27,344 nucleotides of DNA, taken from NCBI GenBank assembly GCA_964458325.1, contig CAYWIM010000065.1:1-27344 (forward strand), written 5' to 3'. The notes beneath the pieces were generated by a model, which worked only from the letters and a program-made list of their open reading frames with translations, was not told the DNA's origin and searched no databases. The stretch is from JAGMXM01 sp964458325 (GTDB lineage: Bacteria > Verrucomicrobiota > Verrucomicrobiia > Limisphaerales > UBA1319). Each line of letters begins with the position of its first letter. Position 1 is the stretch's first letter. Shown in pieces: positions 16,235 to 24,207 of the stretch. A program made the position numbers and the translations under genes.

Positions 16235-17392
16235 ATGAAAGAAATCCGCTTGTGTCTCGCGCTCATATTCTGGCTCGACTGGGCGGGCCAGCCCCAGGAG
16301 GCCGCGCCGCCCGCTTTCGTGCCCGCGCGCGTCATTCTCGATACGGACATGCACACCGACTGCGACGATGCTTCCCCCCGCACGCGGGCGCCAACCGCCG
16401 CCAGCCCCGCAGCGCCACCCTGCCTGCCCAGCCCTGTGATCGCAGCCTTCGAATGGGCGCCCGCCGATCGAATCATCCGCGCGGCGCGCGACGGTGACAA
16501 TTGGCCGCTGACCTGGGCTGACGACGATGATCTCTACACGGTCTGGGGCGACGGAACCGGCTTCGAGCCGAAGGTGGAGAAGAAGCTGAGCCTGGGCTTT
16601 GCGCGCGTCACCGGAATGCCGGACTCATTCGCGGGCGTCAATGTCCGCTCGCACGCCGAGCAGCTCGGCCAGGGCCGGGCAGGCAAGAAAGGCTGGGGAA
16701 TGCTCTGTATCGAGGGCGTCCTCTACCTCTGGCTTGGCCACGCCAATCGCCAGGGCGCAACCGCCCAGCTCGCCTGGTCCCGCGATCACGCCAGGACATG
16801 GGCCTTTGCCGGATGGACATTCGCCGAGTTCGGCCTGATGGGCTTCGTGAACTTCGGCAAAGACTACATGGGCGCGCGCGACGATTACGTCTATGCCTGC
16901 TCGCATGACGATCCTCGGGCCGACACACCCGCCGACCGCTTCATCCTGATGCGAGCCTCCAAGGACAAGCTCGCTTCGCGGCAGGCGTGGGAGTTTTTCG
17001 AAACATTGGATGCCGCCGGCCAGCCGGTGTGGACGCGTGACATCCGCCGGCGCGGCGGCGTGTTTAAACATGCCGGCGCGTGCTTGCGCTCTGCGATGAC
17101 GTACTGCGCGCCCCTCGAACGCTATCTCTGGTGGCAGCAGATCCCGCAGCCAGCCGGCGCCAAAGACCGCGGCGACACCCGGTTCGCCGGCGGCTTCGGC
17201 GTCTACGACGCGCCGGAGCCATGGGGCCCGTGGACGACGGCGTTCTTCGCGGATCCATGGGACGTTGGTCCTGGGGAGCATGGCGATTTCCCCGCGAAAT
17301 GGATGAGCCGCGATGGCCGGACGCTGCATCTCGTCTTTTCGGGAGACGATTGCTTCTCGGTGCGGCAGGCCACCATCCGCCTCGTTCGCTGA
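16235..17392 (+). CDS. DUF4185-like propeller protein with a nucleoside-hydrolase-like N-terminus (chimera)
   Basis: A 385-aa predicted exported protein. After a hydrophobic start (about 5-18), residues 33-46 read VILDTDMHTDCDDA, the metal-binding N-terminal signature of inosine-uridine nucleoside hydrolases. That similarity stops at once. From about residue 68 the protein instead resembles DUF4185-type beta-propellers: SPVIAAFEW, GDNWPLTWADDDDLYTVWGDG (89-107), GFARVTG, repeated YLW or YVYACS blade strands, and a final GDDCFSVRQATI blade. Residues 47-67 are a low-complexity Pro/Ala/Arg stretch at the apparent junction. A deletion that joined two neighbouring genes is the simplest explanation. 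Hydrolase activity is not expected, because the rest of that fold is absent. ATG at 16235 suits the signal; ATG 16220 is possible. Confidence 0.75.
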   Translation: MKEIRLCLALIFWLDWAGQPQEAAPPAFVPARVILDTDMHTDCDDASPRTRAPTAASPAAPPCLPSPVIAAFEWAPADRIIRAARDGDNWPLTWADDDDLYTVWGDGTGFEPKVEKKLSLGFARVTGMPDSFAGVNVRSHAEQLGQGRAGKKGWGMLCIEGVLYLWLGHANRQGATAQLAWSRDHARTWAFAGWTFAEFGLMGFVNFGKDYMGARDDYVYACSHDDPRADTPADRFILMRASKDKLASRQAWEFFETLDAAGQPVWTRDIRRRGGVFKHAGACLRSAMTYCAPLERYLWWQQIPQPAGAKDRGDTRFAGGFGVYDAPEPWGPWTTAFFADPWDVGPGEHGDFPAKWMSRDGRTLHLVFSGDDCFSVRQATIRLVR

Positions 17393-17394
17393 AC

Positions 17395-17668
17395 GTGCGC
17401 GATCCGCATTACGAACAGCTCTTCCTGAAATATGGGTCCCGAGAACTCTACGAAACCTTTGTCCGGCTCCTGCGGAGTCCATGACTCCGCGGCGCCAGAC
17501 CTCGAGCTCGACCTGCCCGAGGGCGAAGGATTCCGCTCCTTGCCGCCGCTGATCTCGCTCGCGAAAATGGTCGAGCGCAGCCGGCAGCTCCGCCAGTGGT
17601 TCCCGTCCGGGCTGCCCACCGCCGCCGAGCGGCTCCAGGCCAAGACCGCCGAGGAGTTCCGCCTGTAG
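17395..17668 (+). pseudogene. Small conserved-type gene broken by a frameshift
   Basis: Two abutting plus-strand frames both read like protein. From GTG 17395 (3 bp after the propeller gene) one frame gives VRDPHYEQLFLKYGSRELYE and then ends at TGA 17482-17484. Shifting by one base near 17480 continues as HDSAAPDLELDLPEGEGF, then a helical LPPLISLAKMVERSRQLRQW stretch, ending KTAEEFRL at 17668. Total length is 274 nt, one more than 91 codons, consistent with a single inserted base. Either it is a pseudogene or the base is a sequencing error. No family is recognised. If intact it would be a 90-aa cytoplasmic protein. Confidence 0.55.
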
Positions 17669-17710
17669 CCGCCCTATCTCTTCGAGCTTGATCGGAGTGA
17701 CAGCGGCCAT

Positions 17711-19066
17711 ATGATGGGAAAGAAATCAAAACACCCCATGAACAGCGGCACGAGCATCCCACTGACGCGGCGCCAATTCCTCGCCCAAACAATGCAGGCG
17801 GCAGGCGCCCTGGCATTCCCTTCCTGTGTTCCCGCGTCCGCCCTCGGGCGTGACGGGACTGTCGCGCCCAGCGAGCGCATTTTGATGGGCGGCATTGGAA
17901 TGGGCGGGCGCGGCTCCTACGATTTAACCTGGATGCTGAACGAGCCGGATGTGCAGTGGGTTGCCGTCTGCGATGTCGTCAAGAGCAAGCGCGAGGCCGC
18001 CAAGAACGCCGTGGATGGCAAATATGGCAACAAGGATTGCGCCGCTTACGGCGATCTGCGGCAGCTTCTGGCCGAGCGGGCGGATGTCGACGCGATGCTG
18101 ATCGCGACGGGGGACCGCTGGCACGCGCTGGCTTCGGTGATGGCGATGCGGGCGGGCAAGGATGTCTATTGCGAGAAGCCGGCCTGTCTCACAATGGCCC
18201 AGGGGCAGATGGTCGTCGAGACCGCCGGCCGGTATGGCCGGGTCTATCAAACCGGCGCCCAGCGGCTCAGCGAGCCGCATCATGTGTTCGCCATCGAGCT
18301 GGCTCGATCCGGCCGATTGGGCCCGATCCATACGGTCTATGCCGACATTCGATGGCGGGATGGGATGCGCCTCGACTGGCTCCCCGAAGAACCGGAGCCG
18401 CCCAAGGACGAGCTGGACTGGGATGCGTGGCTCGGCCCGTGTCCCTGGCGGCCCTATCACAGCGGCTACGTCAATGGCGCAGGGTGGTATCACTATTTCG
18501 ATTTCGCTACCGATGTCGCCATGTGGGGCGCGCACACGGTCGCCCAGGCCCTGGCCGGGCTCGATATGTCCAGCGTCTCCTCGATCGAGTTCGAATATGC
18601 AGGGCCGGACGCGACGATGGTGACGCGCTTGTCCAATGGGGTGAAGCTGGTTCTCTACCGGGTGAGCGGCTCAGTTTGGGAGCCGTGCGAGTTCTGGCAT
18701 GGGGCCTGCGGCGAGCGGTTCGATGGCGCCGAAGGATGGGCCGCGGCCGCCGACGGCTACTCGCGGACCGACGTCTCCTCGCCGGCGCTGCTGCTTGATT
18801 ACCATAAGGTGCTGGCCGAATACACGGGCCGGACCCGGCGGCAGTTGAACCACGCGCGCGATTTCTTCGATTGCGTCCGCTCGCGCCGGCCGGCGGCGGC
18901 GAACCCCGATGTCATGTGCCAATCCATGAACATCTGCCTGGCCGCCGACATCTGCGGGCAACTGAAGCGGAACCTGAAGCTCGACCTGCGCCAGGCCGAG
19001 TTCGCTGGCGACCCCGAGGCCAACCGGCTGCGCTCGCGCGCGATGCGCGCGCCTTTCACGTTCTGA
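17711..19066 (+). CDS. Tat-exported Gfo/Idh/MocA oxidoreductase (second copy)
   Basis: A 451-aa NAD(P)-dependent oxidoreductase of the same family as the gene at 4497-5840 but clearly diverged. The twin-arginine signal is LTRRQFLAQT (18-27) with a hydrophobic core ending near PASA (41-44). The nucleotide loop is GIGMGGRG (61-68). CEKP at 154-157 holds the catalytic-motif Lys156. The C-terminal half carries the bacterial Gfo/Idh/MocA C-domain pattern (WDAWLGPCPWRPY, then the HYFDFATDVAMWGAH stretch and a final NHARDFFDCVRSRR). This subgroup typically acts on sugar acids or glycosides. It begins 42 bp after the frameshifted gene. ATG at 17711 or the adjacent ATG at 17714 could start it. Confidence 0.9.
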   Translation: MMGKKSKHPMNSGTSIPLTRRQFLAQTMQAAGALAFPSCVPASALGRDGTVAPSERILMGGIGMGGRGSYDLTWMLNEPDVQWVAVCDVVKSKREAAKNAVDGKYGNKDCAAYGDLRQLLAERADVDAMLIATGDRWHALASVMAMRAGKDVYCEKPACLTMAQGQMVVETAGRYGRVYQTGAQRLSEPHHVFAIELARSGRLGPIHTVYADIRWRDGMRLDWLPEEPEPPKDELDWDAWLGPCPWRPYHSGYVNGAGWYHYFDFATDVAMWGAHTVAQALAGLDMSSVSSIEFEYAGPDATMVTRLSNGVKLVLYRVSGSVWEPCEFWHGACGERFDGAEGWAAAADGYSRTDVSSPALLLDYHKVLAEYTGRTRRQLNHARDFFDCVRSRRPAAANPDVMCQSMNICLAADICGQLKRNLKLDLRQAEFAGDPEANRLRSRAMRAPFTF

Positions 19067-19136
19067 TTCACCCCATGGTTCGTCTCGATCCGAGCGCTGA
19101 ACGCGTCATACCACAACATCTGCAGTGAGCATGCCC

Positions 19137-20195
19137 TCACTGGTTTGCCGATGCGGACGGAAGAGGTTTCATAGGGAACTTGTCCGAATCCCACAGGACA
19201 AACGGGCGTTCCGCGTCCCACCCGATCTCGTAGCAGGACAAGAACCAGGTGCGGCCCCGGTCCCGGTTGCCTTGCACAAAAAGAAACGTCCGGCCGTCCC
19301 TTGTCTCGAACACGCCGGGGTGACCGGTCTCGCTCGCATTCCAGTCTTCCGGCGCGCCGTTTGGGATGAGCGGATCCGCAAACAGCCGCCTCCAGCGGAT
19401 GCCGTCCTCGCTGGCGGCGCAGCCGATCTGCTGGGGTTCGTTGTTGTAGTCGCCGGCGTAGAACATGTAGAGCATGCCGCCCCGCCGGATCAGCGAGGGC
19501 GCCTCAACGCATCTCCTCTCCCACGGCAGCTCCGGCTTCAGGATCGGACCCGAGCAGCGCTGTCTCCAGGCCGCGCGGCTGAAATCCGATCTCAGCTCCG
19601 CGCTGGCCACTCCCAGCATCTGGATCTTCATCTCCGGATCGCGGGTCGCGAAGTAGAGCAGCAGCTCGCCCCCCAGCGGAAACACCTCCGCATCGATCGC
19701 ACGGCCGCTGGTCCAATCGCCAGCCGGACGAAACACCGGATTCGACGCATCGCGAGTGAATTGCAGCCCGTCATCCGACACGGCGTGGCAGATGGCGTCC
19801 AGCGCGCCGCCGCCGTAGGTCTGATAGAAGAGATGGACCTTCCCCTCGATCACGATCGCCTCGGGCGCGCACAAGCCGCGGCGATCGCACTCCTGGGCCG
19901 GCAGCAGCTCCCCTGCCTTGGTCCAGCTCAATAGATCGCGGCTCTCGGCGATGCCGATGGCCCAGCCGGCGGGCAGCGCCTGGTTCGTCGATGGCGGCAT
20001 CGAATAGTAGAGCAGATAGCGCCCCCCAAACTCGATCACCGCCGGATCCTTGGAAAACGGGCGGCCATTCCGGCTCGAATCGGCCCATAGCATCCGGGGG
20101 CTCGACGCTGCGGGTGAAGCCTCGCCGGCGAACCCGGCGGGCCTGACAACGCTCAATCCAAGGGCCAGGATGGCGGCGATGCGTGTGCGGTTCAT
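19137..20195 (-). CDS. Exported five-bladed propeller glycosidase-like protein (GH43/GH117-like)
   Basis: A 352-aa protein with a Sec signal peptide (MNRTR, hydrophobic 6-20, likely cut near FAGEA at 22-26). Blade repeats are visible: SKDPAVIEFGGRYLLYYS (49-66, with Asp50 placed like the GH43 base), APEAIVIEGKVHLFYQ (110-125), DAEVFPLGGELLLYF, and EAPSLIRRGGMLYMFYAGDY, each a strand pair ending in an aromatic. This layout fits clan GH-F or GH117/GH130-like enzymes acting on arabinan, xylan or agar-type sugars; the exact family cannot be fixed. ATG at 20195 is chosen because it begins the signal peptide. It lies 41 bp downstream of the heparinase-like gene on the same strand and is probably co-transcribed. 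Confidence 0.8.
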   Translation of the reverse strand: MNRTRIAAILALGLSVVRPAGFAGEASPAASSPRMLWADSSRNGRPFSKDPAVIEFGGRYLLYYSMPPSTNQALPAGWAIGIAESRDLLSWTKAGELLPAQECDRRGLCAPEAIVIEGKVHLFYQTYGGGALDAICHAVSDDGLQFTRDASNPVFRPAGDWTSGRAIDAEVFPLGGELLLYFATRDPEMKIQMLGVASAELRSDFSRAAWRQRCSGPILKPELPWERRCVEAPSLIRRGGMLYMFYAGDYNNEPQQIGCAASEDGIRWRRLFADPLIPNGAPEDWNASETGHPGVFETRDGRTFLFVQGNRDRGRTWFLSCYEIGWDAERPFVLWDSDKFPMKPLPSASANQ

Positions 20196-20236
20196 CGGGC
20201 AGAGAATAGGTCCCCGCCTTCCCAAGGGAAGCCCAG

Positions 20237-22387
20237 TCACTCTTTTGCCTCCGCCAATATCCGAGCCGGTTTCTGGGATTCCTGCCACAGGCAGAGGAGC
20301 TTGGACTGCGTCTCGACGCCCGCGACGGCGCGCCTGTTGCCCGTTGGATCGTAGGCGAAGAGCTCCTGGGCGCCGTTGCTCAGGCGCACGCGAATGACAT
20401 AGCCGCTCGTCTCGTGGGGCTGGATTTCGACCGCGTTGACTTCATCGGCCTGGCCTTTCGTTGCAGGGTCGATGACGGCGGCGAAGCAGGCGCTCTGGCC
20501 TCGGCGCGTGGCGGCAAGCATCGGCACACGGTCGAGCACTGACTCGCCCACCCCCGTCCCGACCAGCACATCCGTTCCAGCCTCGCCGTTCAACAGGATG
20601 CGGACCCGGCCAGCGTCCATGGCCACCACCGCGCGAATCGGCTCGCCGCTCGTTCCGCGCCGGATGTCGCTGACATACTCGAATCCTTGTCCTTCCGGCG
20701 CCGGGGCATTCCGGGTCGCGGCTGGAGAGTCGATGGCTTCCCCGCGGTTGTGATAGAGCCAATCGAAGGTGTGCGGCTTGCCGTCGGTCGAGGCCAGCAC
20801 GTCGGCCACGACCAGAAAGCCCGGACGCAAGACGAGCAGCCGCCGGTGGATGATTCCCGGGTAGGCGCGATCGATGCGGGCGGCAGCCGCGGCGAGGTCC
20901 GGCCCGCTCGTGAACAGCTCGGATTGGCCTTCGGCGCCTTCCTGAGAGGCCCGGTCAACGACGACCGTGTTGTGGCTGATCGTCGCCCGGTACCAGTTCC
21001 TATGCACCGGGAGCCGGTAGGCCTGGCTGTGCGCGCGCCCGGGATCGTAGCCCAGCTCGATGCCGTCGCTGAAATAGACGAAAGAGAGCTTGTCAAAATG
21101 GCCGTGAAACCCGCCGAATGGCCCGAAGGTGAAGGCCGCGGTGGCTGTCCCGGCACGCAGGATGGCATGGCCGGCGGCGGTTTTGAGGGCGCTTCGGAGA
21201 TCGCCCGGTTCCTGGACCGGTCTTTCGGCGCGCCCGTAAAGCACGGAATCCCAGGTGGGGCCTTCGGGCAAGAGAGCCAGGAATGCGGGCTCCCGCCATC
21301 GGTGATAGGCCGCCTCGAAGCGCTCGCCGGGGATCCGGGGTGTGGTGGCATCCCCGAACCGCGGCAGGGCGCCGTCCGCCATTCGATAATCCAGCGCCAC
21401 CGCGAACATCTCTCGAACCTGAGGCGCCGAATCCAGCTCGATCCCGAGCCTCCGAGCGGTCTCGACGATCCGATCGACTGCCGCGAGCGTGTAGAAATGA
21501 TAAGACCATGAGTTCTCGTACCACATGCCTCCCGGCAACACCGAGGCCCGCATCTGGTAGTCGAAGCCGTTTTTCGGATCTTCGATCGCCTGCCGGACGA
21601 GATCCGCTCGATCGAGCACTCCTCCGATCATCATGAAGGCCGCGTTGTGGTATGTCTGCCAGTTGCTTTTGCCCGCTTTGTGCTTGGCGACGTTCTCGAA
21701 GACCTTCAGGAGGAGATCCTCCCGGATCGCCCGGTGATCCTCGGCGGAGAACACGCACGATTCCCGGACCAGGTCATACGCCTCGCAGACATCCAGGATC
21801 CAGCTCGCCTCGTTGAGCGTTTGCTCGAACACATGGCCGCCGGATCGGCTGGCCGGGTCGGTCGCCTTCCCCATGTTCGCGCTGTGATAAGGGTATTCGC
21901 TATAACGCCGCGCGTATCCGGTCAGAATCTCGCGCGCCCGGCGGGCGTGCCGCTCGTCCCCGGCCAGCGCATAGGCCCAGGCGCAGGACGATAAATCCTG
22001 CGTCAAGCGGTGGTGGATCCTGCTGTAAACCACGTTGTCGTAGGGGAACCCGGTGTAGATCCGCTTGCACTTCGGGCAGCGATGGTGTTTGGCATCGACG
22101 GTTTCGAGTGCCAATTGACACGACTCGCATTGATACCACTGGTTGTGGTGGCCGCCCTCAGGGGGGAACGCCACCTCCGTCTGAAGGGCCTCGTTGGCCT
22201 CGGAGACCCGCCGCGCCACGGCGGCATGCGCCGGTCCCGCGCCTTGCCAGGCCGCGCGGAGCCGCGCCAATTCCTCGGGTGTGGCCGCCACGGAAGGGAA
22301 CGGCTGCGGGCTGGGCAAGACGATGGGCTGCCGAGCCGGCAACGGTTGTGCACAGCACATCGTGGCGATGAGTGCGAGAACGAGCAT
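20237..22387 (-). CDS. Exported heparinase II/III-like polysaccharide lyase
   Basis: A 716-aa protein with a short hydrophobic N-terminus (MLVLALIATMCCA) that looks like a signal. A zinc-ribbon-like motif follows: Cys87-x2-Cys90 and Cys104-x2-Cys107. Residues about 110-390 read as an (alpha/alpha) toroid with SNWQTYHNAAF (241-251) and GGMWYENSWSYHFY (286-299), both typical of the catalytic groove. The beta-sandwich heparinase II/III domain then has GGFHGHFDKLS (425-435) and SHNTVVVD (471-478). Related lyases (PL12, PL15, PL17, PL21, PL39) cleave uronic-acid polysaccharides by beta-elimination. The Asn, Tyr and His of these motifs are the expected catalytic set. Substrate unknown. It is the first gene of a two-gene minus-strand unit. 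Confidence 0.87.
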   Translation of the reverse strand: MLVLALIATMCCAQPLPARQPIVLPSPQPFPSVAATPEELARLRAAWQGAGPAHAAVARRVSEANEALQTEVAFPPEGGHHNQWYQCESCQLALETVDAKHHRCPKCKRIYTGFPYDNVVYSRIHHRLTQDLSSCAWAYALAGDERHARRAREILTGYARRYSEYPYHSANMGKATDPASRSGGHVFEQTLNEASWILDVCEAYDLVRESCVFSAEDHRAIREDLLLKVFENVAKHKAGKSNWQTYHNAAFMMIGGVLDRADLVRQAIEDPKNGFDYQMRASVLPGGMWYENSWSYHFYTLAAVDRIVETARRLGIELDSAPQVREMFAVALDYRMADGALPRFGDATTPRIPGERFEAAYHRWREPAFLALLPEGPTWDSVLYGRAERPVQEPGDLRSALKTAAGHAILRAGTATAAFTFGPFGGFHGHFDKLSFVYFSDGIELGYDPGRAHSQAYRLPVHRNWYRATISHNTVVVDRASQEGAEGQSELFTSGPDLAAAAARIDRAYPGIIHRRLLVLRPGFLVVADVLASTDGKPHTFDWLYHNRGEAIDSPAATRNAPAPEGQGFEYVSDIRRGTSGEPIRAVVAMDAGRVRILLNGEAGTDVLVGTGVGESVLDRVPMLAATRRGQSACFAAVIDPATKGQADEVNAVEIQPHETSGYVIRVRLSNGAQELFAYDPTGNRRAVAGVETQSKLLCLWQESQKPARILAEAKE

Positions 22388-22607
22388 GTCGATGCAGCGG
22401 TTATACGCAGCGACATAAGTCCCGCCGCGTGAGGGCACGCGGCCTGCTGCACGATTCTGACCGGGTCCCCTGACCCGGCGTTGTGGACTTAGGACGCTCT
22501 GTATAGCCATGGAAGATTCAAGGCATGACCGGAGCGATCTGTCGAACCGATTCCCCCGCAAAAATTGGGCATCGCCTCCGGACCGTCGGGATGATAGGCT
22601 GTCTCAC

Positions 22608-24086
22608 ATGAGACACCCATCCTTATGGAATCGGCGCGAGTTCTCGAAAGGGATTTTGGCGGCAGGCATGGGCATGGGCGCCGGGCTGGCCCACGGCGGC
22701 TCCGCGGAAACAGGGGGTGCCCGAGATTATTACGAGGAGCCCGCCCGGCGGTTGCCGATCCGAAAATTCGACGTGGCGGTGGCCGGAGCGGGTACGGCGG
22801 GTGTCGTGGCGGCCATCGCCGCAGCCCGGCAGGGAGCCAGCACGGTCCTGATCGAGGCCAAGGGCTACCCGGGCGGGACCGTGACCGAGGGCGGCACCGC
22901 GTTGCACAGCTTTTACAATCTGTGGAAGGCCTTTCCCGGAGTCGCCAGGCGCCAGGTGGTCCGAGGAATCCCGCAGGAGATCATCGATCGGCTCATGCGG
23001 GTGGGAGGCTGTTCCGGCCATGCGGAAATGATCCGGGGCTACAATTACGACTCCGTCTGCACGGCGATCGACACGGAGCTGTACAAGCTTGTCACGTTCG
23101 AGATGCTGGTCGAGGCGGGCGTGTTCGTCTGTGTCAACACCCTGCTGGCCGGGATCATCATGGACGGCTCGCGCATCCGAGGCGTGATCGTCGAGAGCCG
23201 GTCCGGACGCGAGGTGTTCCAGGCGAAATCGTTCGTGGATTGCACCGCCTACGGCGATCTGGCCTCTTACGCCGGCGCCAAATACCAGGAGCCGAACGAC
23301 TATCCGGTCTGCAACAGCGTGGGGATCGGGAATGTGGACATCGACAAATACCATGCGTTTCTCGAGGCGAACCGGGCGTCCGGCCAGCTGGCCCGAGGCA
23401 TGCGGAGCGGCCAGCCCGATCAGATCGTCCGCGCCGGCGCCGAGTCGGTGAGTGTGCCGGGCATGGCCGAAGCAGCGCGCGCCATTGGCATGGGCATGAT
23501 CACCACAACCGTCCACGACAATTATCTGATGTTCATCAAGTGCAACCTCAAGATGCCGGTGAGCCCGACGAACCGGGACGAAGTCGCCAAAGCTGAACTC
23601 GAGATCCGCCGTCGGATGGCCCAGGCGGTCGAGCTGTTCCGCAAGTTCGTCCCCGGCTGCGAGAAGGCCTTCATGGCCCGAACTAGCCCGCGGCTCTGCA
23701 TCCGGCGAGGTCGGCGGATCGAGTGCGACTACGACATCACGCTGCCGGACGTGCTCGAAGGCCGGCATTTCGACGATGAGGTCATGGTATACGGGTTCCA
23801 CGACTCCGCCCCGCGATACCAGGTGAAGAATGGCGGCACCTACGGCATCCCTTACCGGGCCCTGTGCGTCCAAGGCATCGAGAACCTCTATGCCTGCGGC
23901 ATGATGATCACCTCGAACCACGACGCCCACATGTCCACGCGCAACACGGTCTGCTGCATGGGCCAGGGCCAGGGCGCCGGGACCGGCGCGGCCCTCTGCG
24001 CCGCCCGGAACCTCGGTTCGCGCGACCTGAAATATCCAGCGCTGCGCCAGGCCCTCACGCAGGCCGGCGTCTATTTCGAGAGCTGA
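22608..24086 (+). CDS. Exported FAD-dependent oxidoreductase (FAD_oxidored type)
   Basis: A 492-aa flavoprotein. The start MRHPSLWNRREFSKGI has a twin-arginine-like RRxF signal (9-12) and a Gly/Ala-rich hydrophobic stretch (about 14-30). The dinucleotide-binding beta-alpha-beta unit is DVAVAGAGTAGVVAAIAAAR (55-74), with Glu83 (LIEAKG) binding the ribose, and then GYPGGTVTEGG (86-96), the family's flavin-contact loop. The C-terminal ENLYACGMMITSNHDAHMST block with VCCMGQGQGAG closes the FAD site. This PF12831 family is frequent beside polysaccharide-degrading genes in PVC bacteria; its substrate is unknown. ATG at 22608 begins the signal; a longer frame from 22509 is unlikely. It is divergent from the heparinase-like gene across 220 bp. 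Confidence 0.9.
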   Translation: MRHPSLWNRREFSKGILAAGMGMGAGLAHGGSAETGGARDYYEEPARRLPIRKFDVAVAGAGTAGVVAAIAAARQGASTVLIEAKGYPGGTVTEGGTALHSFYNLWKAFPGVARRQVVRGIPQEIIDRLMRVGGCSGHAEMIRGYNYDSVCTAIDTELYKLVTFEMLVEAGVFVCVNTLLAGIIMDGSRIRGVIVESRSGREVFQAKSFVDCTAYGDLASYAGAKYQEPNDYPVCNSVGIGNVDIDKYHAFLEANRASGQLARGMRSGQPDQIVRAGAESVSVPGMAEAARAIGMGMITTTVHDNYLMFIKCNLKMPVSPTNRDEVAKAELEIRRRMAQAVELFRKFVPGCEKAFMARTSPRLCIRRGRRIECDYDITLPDVLEGRHFDDEVMVYGFHDSAPRYQVKNGGTYGIPYRALCVQGIENLYACGMMITSNHDAHMSTRNTVCCMGQGQGAGTGAALCAARNLGSRDLKYPALRQALTQAGVYFES

Positions 24087-24207
24087 ACTCCGATTCGCGA
24101 TCGAAGGGAAGGTCGCCAGGATCAGACAGTTCCCTGCTTCAGACGGCCCCCTGGGAGTTGCAGCCTGCGACTTTCGATTGCTGCCGCGCCGATCTCGATG
24201 GTTCCCG

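Noticed and set aside
17461..17484. Programmed ribosomal frameshift in the small gene
   Set aside because: No slippery heptamer or downstream pseudoknot is evident; a simple indel or sequencing error is more economical.
22623..23930. Long minus-strand frame opposite the FAD oxidoreductase
   Set aside because: His/Asp/Arg-rich mirror of a GC-rich gene; the plus strand has the GAGTAG nucleotide-binding loop and the full family pattern.
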